A DNA stretch of 63,533 nucleotides, from the NCBI GenBank assembly GCA_030824275.1, contig JAVBXY010000018.1, positions 1 to 63,533 of the forward strand, given 5' to 3'. Made by a program: the position numbers and the translations under genes. Positions 1-8,172 of this stretch are shown here, one piece after another (positions within the stretch are counted from its first letter, which is position 1; every line of letters begins with the position of its first letter). A model generated the notes under the pieces. The model was not told where the DNA came from. It saw only the letters and a program-made list of their open reading frames with translations, and searched no databases. This stretch comes from Rhodocyclaceae bacterium (GTDB taxonomy: Bacteria; Pseudomonadota; Gammaproteobacteria; Burkholderiales; Rhodocyclaceae).

Positions 1-282
1 GCGGACAAGCTGGGGGCAGCACTGGGCGCCAGCCGGGCGGCAGTCGATGCGGGCTTCGTGCCCAACGACTACCAGGTGGGGCAGACGGGCAAGATCGTGG
101 CGCCGCAGTTGTATATCGCTATCGGTATCTCGGGGGCGATCCAGCATCTGGCGGGCATGAAGGATTCGAAGGTAATCGTGGCCATCAACAAGGATCCCGA
201 TGCGCCGATCTTCCAGGTCGCCGACTATGGCCTCGTCGCGGATTTGTTTGCGGCGGTGCCGGAATTGACGGCCGGGGTCTGA
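1..282 (+). CDS. etfA: Electron transfer flavoprotein alpha subunit, C-terminal part (cut by window edge)
   Basis: The frame is open from base 1, so the gene begins outside the window; 93 residues and the stop are visible. They match the FAD-binding C-terminal domain of EtfA: a Gln-Thr-Gly-Lys motif, then [26 protein letters not shown], and [10 protein letters not shown] near the end. EtfA/EtfB take electrons from acyl-CoA dehydrogenases and pass them to ETF:quinone oxidoreductase. Both partner types are encoded nearby (989-2779 and 5431-7062), so this is a fatty-acid or acyl-CoA oxidation locus. A 13-nt gap separates it from the next gene, suggesting one operon. Confidence 0.93.
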   Translation, partial: ADKLGAALGASRAAVDAGFVPNDYQVGQTGKIVAPQLYIAIGISGAIQHLAGMKDSKVIVAINKDPDAPIFQVADYGLVADLFAAVPELTAGV

Positions 283-295
283 GGCAGAGCGCAGC

Positions 296-973
296 ATGAA
301 CTTCCCCGACGCCCTTTTTCCGCAAGCCTGGGCGTTCGGGGCATTCCTTCCTCTCGTCTTGTTGTTGGCGTGGAATGTCTGGACAGCGCCGTGGAAACGG
401 CTCGGTGATTCGGGACAGTCCAACGTCTGGCTCGGCACCATCGTGCTTCTGAGTCTGGTCTGGAGCATGAAGGCGGGCGTCAAGCCGGGCCTGAACATGC
501 ACCTGCTGGGCGCGACGATGTTCACCCTGATGTTCGGTCGTCAGTTCGCAACCATCGGCCTCGCGCTGGTGCTGGCCGTCGTGACGCTGAACCAGGGATT
601 GAATGGACATCCCGGTTGGCAGGCCTACGCGCTCAATGCGCTGGTGCTCTGTGTTTTTCCGCCCCTGCTGGCGGATGCAATTCGGCGCCTGACGGAGCGC
701 TTCCTGCCGCCGAATTTTTTCATTTTCATTTTCGTTGCCGCCTTCTTCGGTGCAGCGATCACTGCCGTCGCCACCGGTTTCCTCGCCACCATGCTGCTCT
801 GGTGGGCCGATGTCTATCCTGCGGCCATGCTGTTCGAGGACTATTTCCCGTATTACCTGCTGCTCGGCTTTTCCGAGGCCTGGCTGAACGGTGCCATGGT
901 GACCTTGATGGTGGTGTATCTGCCGCACTGGGTCGGCAGTTTCGATGACCGACGCTATCTTCTGAACAAATAA
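296..973 (+). CDS. CbiM-like polytopic inner-membrane protein (putative ECF-type transporter permease)
   Basis: 225 residues, very hydrophobic, with about six likely membrane segments (roughly residues 11-29, 45-60, 66-80, 84-99, 111-128, 141-170 and 185-210 in merged stretches). The motif MHLLGATMF resembles the MHIxxG-type motif of the CbiM/energy-coupling-factor family of cobalt or nickel permeases, and I assign it there by overall style only. No ATPase or other transporter subunit is next to it. It sits between etfA (13 nt) and the acyl-CoA dehydrogenase (15 nt), probably in the same transcript, which is an odd place for a metal transporter. Substrate unknown. Confidence 0.6.
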   Translation: MNFPDALFPQAWAFGAFLPLVLLLAWNVWTAPWKRLGDSGQSNVWLGTIVLLSLVWSMKAGVKPGLNMHLLGATMFTLMFGRQFATIGLALVLAVVTLNQGLNGHPGWQAYALNALVLCVFPPLLADAIRRLTERFLPPNFFIFIFVAAFFGAAITAVATGFLATMLLWWADVYPAAMLFEDYFPYYLLLGFSEAWLNGAMVTLMVVYLPHWVGSFDDRRYLLNK

Positions 974-988
974 CAAAGGAGTGAAGAC

Positions 989-2779
989 ATGAGCCACTAC
1001 AACGCCCCCCTCAAGGACATGCAGTTCGTGCTGAACGAACTGGCGGGTCTCGCCGAGGTTGCCCAGCTGCCCGGCTACGAGGAAGCGACGCCTGACATGG
1101 TCGAGGCCATTCTCGACGAGGCTGGCAAGTTCGCCGGTGGTGTGCTGGCGCCGATCAACTTTTCCGGCGACCAGGAAGGGGCGAAGTGGGCCAACAAATC
1201 CGTGACCGTGCCCAAGGGCTTCAAGGAGGCCTACCAGCAGTTCGTCGATAACGGCTGGAACGCACTCTCAGGCAATCCCGAACACGGCGGCCAGGGCCTG
1301 CCCAAGGTGGTTTCCGCCGCTGTGCAGGAAATGTGGAAGGCCTCCAACATGGCCTTCTCCCTGTGCCCACTGCTGACGCTGGGCGCCGTCGAGGCGCTGG
1401 AACTTTGCGGTACGCCGGAGCAGAAGGAAATGTATCTGCCCAAGATGATTTCCGGTGAGTGGACTGGCACCATGAACCTGACCGAGCCGCAGGCGGGCTC
1501 CGATCTCGCCGCCATCCGCTCCCGCGCCGAGCCGGTGGGCGACGGCACCTACAAAATCTTCGGCAACAAGATATTCATCACCTACGGCGATCACGACATG
1601 ACCGCCAACACCATCCATCTCGTGCTCGCCCGTACGCCGGGCGCACCGGAAGGTGTGAAAGGCATCTCGCTCTTCGTCGTGCCCAAGTTCATGGTGAACA
1701 AGGATGGTTCCTTGGGTGCCCGCAACGACGCCTACTGCGTCTCCATCGAACACAAGCTGGGCATCCACGCCAGCCCGACCTGTGTCATGGCCTATGGCGA
1801 CAAAGGCGGCGCCATCGGGACTTTGGTGGGCAAGGAGAACGAAGGCCTCAAGTACATGTTCGTGATGATGAACGCGGCCCGCTTCGCTGTCGGTCTCGAA
1901 GGCCTGGCCCTGTCCGAGCGCGCGTATCAGCATGCCGTGGCCTATGCCCGTGATCGCGTGCAGGGTCGTGCCATCGAAGGTTCGGCCAGCGGCGTGGCGA
2001 TCATCAAGCACCCGGATATCCGCCGTATGCTGATGACTATGCGCGCCAACACCGAAGCCATGCGCGCGCTGGCCTATAGCGTGGCGTCTGCCCACGATGC
2101 GGCAGTCCGTCACCCGGATGCCGCCGAGCGGGCCAAGAACCAGGCTTTCGTCGATCTGATGATCCCCGTGGTCAAGGGCTGGTGCACCGAGACCGGCAAC
2201 GAGATGGCCTACCTCGGTGTGCAGATTCACGGCGGCATGGGCTTCATCGAGGAGACCGGTGCTGCCCAGTTCCTGCGCGATGCCCGCATCACGACGATCT
2301 ACGAAGGCACGACGGGCATCCAGGCCAATGACTTGATCGGGCGCAAGATCGCCCGCGAGGGCGGTGCCACGCTGAAGGCGGTGATCGCCCTGATGCAGCA
2401 GACGCAGGCTGCGGTAGCCAAGCAGTCTGGCGCCGAATTTGTCGCCATCGGCAAGGCGCTGGCGACCGGCATCGATGCGGTCAGCCGCGCTGGAGACTAC
2501 ATCGTTGCCAACTTTGGTTCCGATGTGCGTGCGGTGGCGGCGGGGGCCGTGCCTTTCCTGCGCCTGATGGGCATCGTTACCGGTGGCTGGGCGCTTGCCC
2601 GTGGCGCGCTGGTGGCACAGGGCAAGATCGCTGCTGGCGACGCTGATCCCTTCTATGCCGCCAAGATCGTTACGACGCGCTATTACGCCGATCACGTCAT
2701 GGCTGCCGCACCGGGTCTGACGCAGGAGATCGTCGAAGGTGGCGCCAGCACCATGGCGCTGCCCGAGGTGATGTTCTAA
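989..2779 (+). CDS. Acyl-CoA dehydrogenase, long (about 600 aa) class
   Basis: 596 residues. FAD-dependent alpha,beta-dehydrogenation of an acyl-CoA thioester, electrons going to ETF. The middle domain shows the FAD-contact signature MNLTEPQAGSDL. The C-terminal catalytic region has IYEGTTGIQANDLIG, with Glu439 as the likely catalytic base, followed by the extra C-terminal domain that marks the ~600-aa subgroup. The start is supported by an AAAGGAG ribosome site about 7 nt upstream. Chain-length specificity cannot be read from the sequence. A copy of the dispersed 25-bp repeat begins 11 nt after the stop. Confidence 0.93.
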   Translation: MSHYNAPLKDMQFVLNELAGLAEVAQLPGYEEATPDMVEAILDEAGKFAGGVLAPINFSGDQEGAKWANKSVTVPKGFKEAYQQFVDNGWNALSGNPEHGGQGLPKVVSAAVQEMWKASNMAFSLCPLLTLGAVEALELCGTPEQKEMYLPKMISGEWTGTMNLTEPQAGSDLAAIRSRAEPVGDGTYKIFGNKIFITYGDHDMTANTIHLVLARTPGAPEGVKGISLFVVPKFMVNKDGSLGARNDAYCVSIEHKLGIHASPTCVMAYGDKGGAIGTLVGKENEGLKYMFVMMNAARFAVGLEGLALSERAYQHAVAYARDRVQGRAIEGSASGVAIIKHPDIRRMLMTMRANTEAMRALAYSVASAHDAAVRHPDAAERAKNQAFVDLMIPVVKGWCTETGNEMAYLGVQIHGGMGFIEETGAAQFLRDARITTIYEGTTGIQANDLIGRKIAREGGATLKAVIALMQQTQAAVAKQSGAEFVAIGKALATGIDAVSRAGDYIVANFGSDVRAVAAGAVPFLRLMGIVTGGWALARGALVAQGKIAAGDADPFYAAKIVTTRYYADHVMAAAPGLTQEIVEGGASTMALPEVMF

Positions 2780-2790
2780 GCGCAGGCCTC

Positions 2791-2815
2791 GAAAGTCGGC
2801 GCTGACGGGACGGCG
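2791..2815 (+). repeat. Dispersed 25-bp repeat, post-stop copy (acyl-CoA dehydrogenase)
   Basis: 22 of 25 positions match the consensus (starts AAAAGTCGGCGCTGGC, ends TACGGCG). It begins 11 nt after the acyl-CoA dehydrogenase stop, in the gene's own orientation, and runs into the hairpin at 2812-2853. Confidence 0.85.
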
Positions 2816-2853
2816 CTCGGGGTTTCGCAAAGCACTGCTTTGCGCCGAGCGCC
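2812..2853. repeat. Two-tier inverted repeat (cruciform or RNA hairpin)
   Basis: Outer arms GGCGCTCGG (2812-2820) and CCGAGCGCC (2845-2853) are perfect complements. Inside them GCAAAGC (2827-2833) pairs with GCTTTGC (2837-2843) around a 3-nt loop. It lies between convergent genes, so it may end or stabilise transcripts, but there is no T-tract on either side. Confidence 0.75.
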
Positions 2854-2859
2854 GCTGCT

Positions 2860-2893
2860 GAGGCCATGCAGGGCCGAGGCAACCCGAAGGGAC
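2860..2893 (+). repeat. Second repeat element (type B), degenerate copy
   Basis: The stretch beginning GAGGCCATGCAGGGCCGAGG and continuing with ACCCGAAGGG is clearly related, read on this strand, to the complement of the 39-bp tandem units at 59340-59417. In both places it lies just downstream of a 25-bp repeat copy, so the two elements may form one composite unit. Confidence 0.6.
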
Positions 2894-2899
2894 ACTGAA

Positions 2900-4219
2900 C
2901 TACTCGCCGGGCGTCGCGATGGCGTCCGGCGTTGCCGCTTCGCTCAAGCGGGTGGCCAGTACCTTGTCCACCCGTTTGCCGTCGAGATCGACGACTTCCA
3001 GTTGCCAGCCTTCCCAGCGGGCGATGTCGCCGGTCTGCGGCAGGCGTCCAAGCAGCCACATCATCAGGCCGGAAAGCGTGTGGTAGCGGCCCTTGTCCTC
3101 TTCCGGCACCGCCTTCAGTTCCAGCCTGTCCTTGAGCTCCGGCACCGGGATCAGGCCGTCGAGCAGCCATGAGCCATCTTCGCGTTGTACGGCCCAGGCG
3201 TCTTCCTGATTGCGCGGTTTGAATTCGCCGGTGACGGCTTCCAGTACGTCCTGCAATGTCACCAGTCCCTGCACTTCGCCGTATTCGTCGATCACCAGCA
3301 CCATCTGCATGCCGGAGGCACGGAAATGGCCAAGCAGGTCCATGCCGTTCAGTGTTTCGGGAACGAACACCGCCGGTTGAAGATGCGCGCCGAGGTCGGT
3401 CTGGTTGCCTTTCAGCTTCTGGTTGAGCAGTTGCTTGGCATTGACGATACCGAGCACCTCATGCAGGCCGCCGCGACAGACCGGAAAGCGTGAGTGATCG
3501 GAATTGGCGATCCGCTGCAAGTTTTCCTCCAGCGGCCGCTCGACATCGAGAGAAACGATGTCGGCGCGCGGAATCATCAGCGAGCCGATCTGACGGTCGT
3601 CGAGACGGAACACGTTGCGCACCATTTCGCGCTCCTGTTGCTCGATCACGCCGGCTTCCGAACCTTCCTCGATCATGGCGTGGATTTCTTCCTCGGTCAC
3701 ACCTTGTCCTGGTTGTTCGCGCTGTCCGAGCAGGCGCAGGATGGTGTCGGTGGAGAAAGACAGCAGACGCACGAAAGGCTGTGTGAACAGGGCAAGGAAG
3801 CGCATTGGTCGCGCCACGAGGCGGGCGATGCCTTCGGGATTGAACTGGCCGATGCGTTTCGGCACCAGTTCGCCGATCACGATGGAGACGTAGGTGATGA
3901 CGATCACCACCAGTGCCGTCGAGGCAATGCTGCTGACCTCCTGATCAAGCCCCAAGCCATGCAGCCAGATGGCAAAGGGATCGGCCAGTACGGCCTCGCC
4001 GACGATACCGTTGAGGATGCCGATGGACGTGATGCCGATCTGGATGGTGGAAAGAAAGCGGGTCGGCTCGTCGTGCAGTGTGATAGCAATGGCTGCCGCC
4101 CCATCGCCGTCTTCGGCCAGGCGTACCAGCCGGGCGCGGCGTGCCGTGACCAAGGCAATCTCCGACATGGCGAAGAGGCCGTTGAGGACGACGAGAGCGA
4201 TCAGAAAGAGTATTTCCAT
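2900..4219 (-). CDS. CNNM/CorC (HlyC)-family membrane protein with CBS pair
   Basis: 439 residues in the classic three-part layout. An N-terminal DUF21 (CNNM) membrane domain has several helices, starting MEILFLIALVVLNGLFAMSE. A CBS-domain pair covers about residues 205-330 (for example DEYGEVQGLVTLQDVLEA). A C-terminal CorC_HlyC domain covers about 350-430. The family acts in magnesium/cobalt or polyamine efflux or its regulation; the substrate is not readable here. It is divergent from the AI-2E-family gene at 4344. Confidence 0.9.
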   Translation of the reverse strand: MEILFLIALVVLNGLFAMSEIALVTARRARLVRLAEDGDGAAAIAITLHDEPTRFLSTIQIGITSIGILNGIVGEAVLADPFAIWLHGLGLDQEVSSIASTALVVIVITYVSIVIGELVPKRIGQFNPEGIARLVARPMRFLALFTQPFVRLLSFSTDTILRLLGQREQPGQGVTEEEIHAMIEEGSEAGVIEQQEREMVRNVFRLDDRQIGSLMIPRADIVSLDVERPLEENLQRIANSDHSRFPVCRGGLHEVLGIVNAKQLLNQKLKGNQTDLGAHLQPAVFVPETLNGMDLLGHFRASGMQMVLVIDEYGEVQGLVTLQDVLEAVTGEFKPRNQEDAWAVQREDGSWLLDGLIPVPELKDRLELKAVPEEDKGRYHTLSGLMMWLLGRLPQTGDIARWEGWQLEVVDLDGKRVDKVLATRLSEAATPDAIATPGE

Positions 4220-4343
4220 GGAGATGGCAATGGGATTTTGCTGACGGTGTTGCCGGAAAACACTGCAATCCGACCGCTCGCATGATACTGGATGCCCGTC
4301 GGGGACATAATGGCGTCATCCGTCGTATCAACTAGAGGTAGGC

Positions 4344-5405
4344 ATGCAGCGTCCCACTGCTGATCGTATTCTGACTCTTGCCGCCCTGGCCCTGCTGGTC
4401 GGCGGCTGCGTGCTGGTGCTGTGGCCGTTTCTCACGGCGCTGGTCTGGGCCGCGATTCTGGTGTCGACCAGCTGGCCAAGTTTTCTCTGGCTGGAGCGCC
4501 GCATTGGTCAGCGTCGCGCGCTGGCGGCCAGCATGATGACCCTGCTGGTCATGATCCTGTTGCTTGGGCCGGTAGTCGCTGTCGCCGTCGCCCTGGCCGA
4601 TAACGTGACCGAGCTGACGCACGCCGTGATGGCCGTGTTCAAGGACGGTTTGCCCGATGCGCCGGGTTGGCTGGCGGATCTTCCATTGATCGGCCAGCCG
4701 CTCTACGACTACTGGCAAAAATTCGCCCATGACGGCCCGGGGCTGATCGCGGAGTTGCAGAAGCTGGTCAAGCCGGCGCAGGATCTGGTGCTGGCCGGCG
4801 GGCGCATCCTTGGCCAGGGCGTGATTGATATTGCGCTGTCGGTCTTCCTCGCCTTCTTCTTCTTTCTGCACGGCGAGTCGCTGGCCGGACATCTTGATGT
4901 GGCGCTCAGCCGCCTGAGCGGCGACCGTGCCACGCATCTGATCGGCATTGCGCGCGGCACGGTGACTGGCGTGATCTACGGCATCCTCGGCACGGGTCTG
5001 GCGCAGGGCATTCTGGCCACCATCGGTTTTGCCGTTGCCGGCGTGCCGGGCGCGGTATTGCTCGGCGTGGCGACCTTCTTCCTCTCAGTGGTGCCGGTGG
5101 GGCCGCCACTGGTATGGGGCGGTGCGGCAATCTGGCTGTTTCAGCAGGGCGATCCGGGTTGGGCTGCGTTTGTCGTCGCCTGGGGCTTCTTCGTCGTCAG
5201 CATGGTGGATAACCTGATCAAGCCCTTCATCATCAGCCGTGGCGCCCAACTGCCGTTTGCCATCGTCTTTCTCGGCGTACTCGGCGGCGTGCTGGGCTTC
5301 GGCGTGATCGGCGCCTTCCTCGGTCCGGCACTGCTGGCCGTGGGCTATCGTCTGGCAACGGAATGGACGGCGCAGGCGTCGGCGGTTGGCGGTGGCGCCA
5401 CATAG
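4344..5405 (+). CDS. AI-2E family (PerM-type) transporter
   Basis: 353 residues with about eight membrane helices: a pair near the N-terminus (residues ~8-50), one at ~60-82, then a soluble loop with DLVLAGGRILGQG, and the family-typical C-terminal helices including VPVGPPLVWGGAA and a conserved VDNLIKPFIISRGAQLPFA segment. Members export quorum signals or sodium ions, or have unknown substrates, so no specific substrate is claimed. Its stop lies 25 nt from that of the convergent ETF-QO gene, and that space is filled by one repeat copy. Confidence 0.88.
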   Translation: MQRPTADRILTLAALALLVGGCVLVLWPFLTALVWAAILVSTSWPSFLWLERRIGQRRALAASMMTLLVMILLLGPVVAVAVALADNVTELTHAVMAVFKDGLPDAPGWLADLPLIGQPLYDYWQKFAHDGPGLIAELQKLVKPAQDLVLAGGRILGQGVIDIALSVFLAFFFFLHGESLAGHLDVALSRLSGDRATHLIGIARGTVTGVIYGILGTGLAQGILATIGFAVAGVPGAVLLGVATFFLSVVPVGPPLVWGGAAIWLFQQGDPGWAAFVVAWGFFVVSMVDNLIKPFIISRGAQLPFAIVFLGVLGGVLGFGVIGAFLGPALLAVGYRLATEWTAQASAVGGGAT

Positions 5406-5406
5406 G

Positions 5407-5431
5407 CGCCGTACCGTCAGCGCCGACTTTT
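5407..5431 (-). repeat. Dispersed 25-bp repeat, post-stop copy (ETF-QO)
   Basis: 24 of 25 positions match. It fills the whole gap between two convergent genes. On the minus strand the A-run of the repeat overlaps the TAA stop of ETF-QO, so the orientation is that of the gene that has just ended. Confidence 0.9.
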
Positions 5432-7062
5432 TACATCTGCGTGTAGATCGGCCCTTCACCACCCTGCGGCACGACCCAGTTGATGTTCTGCGTCGGGTCC
5501 TTGATGTCGCAGGTTTTGCAATGCACGCAGTTCTGCGCGTTGATCTGGAGACGCGGGTTGTTGCCCGTATCGTCGCGCACGATCTCGTACACGCCGGCCG
5601 GGCAGTAGCGCTGTTCCGGCGCATCGTAGAGCGCCAGATTGGTGGCGATGGGCACGCCGGCATCCCTCAGCTTCAGGTGGCAGGGCTGGTCTTCCTCATG
5701 GTTGGTATTGGAGAGGAAGACGGAGGACAGCCGGTCGAAGGTCAGTACGCCATCGGGCTTGGGGTAGGCGATGGGCTTGCACTCGGCGGCGGGCAGCAGC
5801 TTGGCGTGGTCCGCCGTATTGTGCAGGGTCCACGGTGCCTTGCCACGCAGCAGCACCTGATCGATACCGAACATCAGCGAGCCGGTGAATAGGCCCTTGG
5901 CCATCCACGGTTTGAAGTTGCGCGCGGTGTGGAGTTCTTCGTAGAGCCAGGAGTTGCGGAAGGCTTGCGGGTAGGCGCTCAGTTCGTCGGCACTGCGACC
6001 GGCGGCCAGCGCAGCAGCGGCGGCTTCGGCGCCCAGCATGCCGCTCTTGATCGCGGCGTGGCTGCCCTTGATGCGCGAGGCGACGAGGAAGCCGGCGTCG
6101 TCGCCGATCAGCGCGCCGCCGGGGAAATCGAGCTTGGGCATGGATTGCAGGCCGCCGGCAGCCAGGGCGCGGGCGCCGTAGGCCAGGCGCTTGCCGCCCT
6201 TGAACAGCTTGGCGATCTGCGGATGGGTCTTCAGGCGCTGCATTTCCTCGAAGGGCGAGAGAAAGGGATTCTTGTAGCCAAGGCCAGTGACGAGGCCAAT
6301 GGAGACAAGGTTGTCGCCGAAGTGGTAAATGAAGCCGCCGCCGTAGGTGTCGTTCTTCAGCGGCCAGCCGGCGGTGTGCATGACCAGGCCTTTTTCGTGC
6401 TGCTCGGGATCGATCTCCCACAGCTCCTTGATGCCGATGGCGTAGGTCTGCGGATCGGAGTCGGCGCGCAGGTTGAAGCGGGCTTCGATTTCTTTGCCGA
6501 GATGGCCGCGGCAGCCTTCGGCGAACAGCGTGTACTTGGCCAGCAGTTCCATGCCGGGCTGGAAGTTGGGGCCTTCCTCTCCTTCGCGGGTGACACCCAT
6601 GTTGCCGGTAGCAACGCCGCGCACGGCACCCTTTTCGTCGTACAGAATCTCGGCGCCCGCGAAACCGGGATAGACCTCGACGCCGAGTGCTTCGGCCTGC
6701 GCGCCCAGCCAGCGACAGACCTGGCCGAGGCTGACGATGTAGTTGCCGTGGTTGCGGAAACAGCCGGGCAGCATGAGTTCGGGCAGGTCCACGAAGCCGT
6801 GCTCGGTGAGGTAGGCGAAGCGGTCGCGGCTGACAGCGGTCTCCAGCGGTGCGCCCTGTTCCTTCCAGTCGGGGATCAGCTCATCGAGGGCGCGCGGGTC
6901 CATGACCGCGCCGGAGAGAATGTGGGCACCGACCTCGGCACCTTTCTCGATCAGGCAGACGTTGATTTCGGGATTGATCTGCTTGAGCCGGATCGCGGCG
7001 GAGAGACCGGCCGGTCCACCGCCCACGATCACGACATCGAATTCCATGGCTTCGCGCTGCAT
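5431..7062 (-). CDS. Electron transfer flavoprotein-ubiquinone oxidoreductase (ETF-QO)
   Basis: 543 residues. It transfers electrons from reduced ETF to the quinone pool at the inner membrane. The N-terminal FAD fold is FDVVIVGGGPAGLSAAIRL. The C-terminal 4Fe-4S segment has CPAGVYE, then NAQNCVHCKTCDIKDP, giving the cluster cysteines. I chose the ATG at 7062 (MQREAMEFD) because an AAGGA site precedes it and homologues start just before the FAD motif; a longer open frame to 7215 would overlap the divergent thioesterase gene. It completes the ETF pathway with etfA and the acyl-CoA dehydrogenase. Confidence 0.95.
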   Translation of the reverse strand: MQREAMEFDVVIVGGGPAGLSAAIRLKQINPEINVCLIEKGAEVGAHILSGAVMDPRALDELIPDWKEQGAPLETAVSRDRFAYLTEHGFVDLPELMLPGCFRNHGNYIVSLGQVCRWLGAQAEALGVEVYPGFAGAEILYDEKGAVRGVATGNMGVTREGEEGPNFQPGMELLAKYTLFAEGCRGHLGKEIEARFNLRADSDPQTYAIGIKELWEIDPEQHEKGLVMHTAGWPLKNDTYGGGFIYHFGDNLVSIGLVTGLGYKNPFLSPFEEMQRLKTHPQIAKLFKGGKRLAYGARALAAGGLQSMPKLDFPGGALIGDDAGFLVASRIKGSHAAIKSGMLGAEAAAAALAAGRSADELSAYPQAFRNSWLYEELHTARNFKPWMAKGLFTGSLMFGIDQVLLRGKAPWTLHNTADHAKLLPAAECKPIAYPKPDGVLTFDRLSSVFLSNTNHEEDQPCHLKLRDAGVPIATNLALYDAPEQRYCPAGVYEIVRDDTGNNPRLQINAQNCVHCKTCDIKDPTQNINWVVPQGGEGPIYTQM

Positions 7063-7100
7063 GTGCTGTCCTTCGTTATGGGTTGAATTTATCCCGCGAT

Positions 7101-7106
7101 TATAAT
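7101..7106 (+). promoter_or_regulatory. Candidate -10 box of the thioesterase gene
   Basis: A perfect TATAAT lies 35 nt before the ATG at 7141. No good -35 box at the standard spacing was found. Its position argues against the upstream TTG at 7108 as translation start. Confidence 0.45.
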
Positions 7107-7140
7107 CTTGAACACCCTTCAGACTGGACTCGCCGACACC

Positions 7141-7548
7141 ATGGAACACGCTCGCAAGCTCGTTTTGACCTCCCACATGCCCATCCGCTGGGGCGATCAG
7201 GACGCCATGGGTCACGTGAACAACACGGTCTATTTCCGCTACATGGAACAGGCCCGTATCGAGTGGCTGGAAGCTTGTGGTTACTGCACCAGCGTGACGC
7301 AGACGGAAGGGCCTGTGATCGTCAATGCCAGTTGCACTTTCCAGATTCCCTTCACTTATCCGGGCACGGTCGAATGCCGCATGTTTCTTGGCGCGCCGGG
7401 CCGCAGCAGTGTCGGTACCTACTACGAGCTGCGTCTGGTTGGTGATGAGCGCCTGTTTGCGGAAGGTGCGGCCAAGCTGGTGTGGATCAATCCGCAGACC
7501 GGCAAATCGATTCCGTTGCCGGAGGCTCTGCGCGTAGCGGCGGTCTAG
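7141..7548 (+). CDS. Hotdog-fold acyl-CoA thioesterase (4HBT family)
   Basis: 135 residues. The signature WGDQDAMGHVNNTVYFRYMEQAR carries the Asp and the GHVNN turn typical of 4-hydroxybenzoyl-CoA thioesterase-like enzymes, which hydrolyse acyl-CoA to free acid and CoA. The ATG at 7141 is preferred over an in-frame TTG at 7108, since a TATAAT at 7101 would place the transcript start near 7113. It is divergent from ETF-QO and its stop overlaps that of the LuxR gene by 4 nt. The substrate is probably an acyl-CoA from the neighbouring pathway, by context only. Confidence 0.85.
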   Translation: MEHARKLVLTSHMPIRWGDQDAMGHVNNTVYFRYMEQARIEWLEACGYCTSVTQTEGPVIVNASCTFQIPFTYPGTVECRMFLGAPGRSSVGTYYELRLVGDERLFAEGAAKLVWINPQTGKSIPLPEALRVAAV

Positions 7549-8096
7549 GTTTCGGCCCGCAGCAGCTTCTGCACCAGTTCCGGCGTGGTCGCCGCCTGGT
7601 GTTTCTTCATCAGCCGCGCACGATAGACATCCACCGTGCGCGGGCTGACGCCCAGGCGTTTGCCGATCAGCTTGCTGGTCAGGCCTTCGATCAGCAGGGC
7701 GGCGATTTCCCGTTCACGGGGCGTCAGTTCCACGCCCAGCTTGCGTCGCGAGGAGAGATCCTCGAAGCTCCAGATGCCGGATGCATGTGGATCGGCCGGG
7801 TCGAGGGCACGGCCGGAGACGTGGCACCAGAATAACTCGCCGTTCAGGCGTTTCATGATTCGCTCGTCGGCGTACCAGCCGCTGGCATTGAGGCTGGCGG
7901 CGATGCGCTGGCCGGTGCGCTCGTATTCATCGCTGGTGGGGTAGAGCAGCTCGAAACTGCGACCGACGAAATCCTCCCGCGTGGCGCCGAACATCTCCAG
8001 TACCTGGCGGTTGCAGTCCACCATCAGGCGATTGCGTGAGAGGACAAGACCGATAGGGGCCAGATCGAAGGCGGTGCGGTAGTCGAGGCTGTGCAT
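7545..8096 (-). CDS. PAS domain-LuxR family transcriptional regulator
   Basis: 183 residues. The N-terminal two thirds (about 5-115) is a PAS-like sensor fold starting YRTAFDLAPIGLVLSRN. The C-terminal 60 residues are a LuxR/GerE helix-turn-helix, LTPREREIAALLIEGLTSKLIGKRLGVSPRTVDVYRARLMKK. There is no receiver domain, so it probably senses a small ligand or signal directly. It is transcribed away from scoA-scoB, with a 20-bp palindrome between them that is the obvious candidate operator. Likely role: local control of the CoA-transferase genes and itself (inference). Confidence 0.88.
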   Translation of the reverse strand: MHSLDYRTAFDLAPIGLVLSRNRLMVDCNRQVLEMFGATREDFVGRSFELLYPTSDEYERTGQRIAASLNASGWYADERIMKRLNGELFWCHVSGRALDPADPHASGIWSFEDLSSRRKLGVELTPREREIAALLIEGLTSKLIGKRLGVSPRTVDVYRARLMKKHQAATTPELVQKLLRAET

Positions 8097-8105
8097 TAGG
8101 CGATT

Positions 8106-8136
8106 CTACCTAAGCCCTACCTAATGCATTAGGTAG
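8106..8136. promoter_or_regulatory. Palindromic operator candidate between luxR-type gene and scoA
   Basis: Positions 8117-8136 form a perfect 20-bp palindrome with half CTACCTAATG. The half-core CTACCTA occurs again at 8106-8112, 11 bp upstream, close to one helical turn. It lies in the 76-bp divergent intergenic region, as expected for the site of the LuxR-type regulator. Confidence 0.65.
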
Positions 8137-8172
8137 TACGCTACGCCACCAATTTCTGTTGGAGGAGACGTA

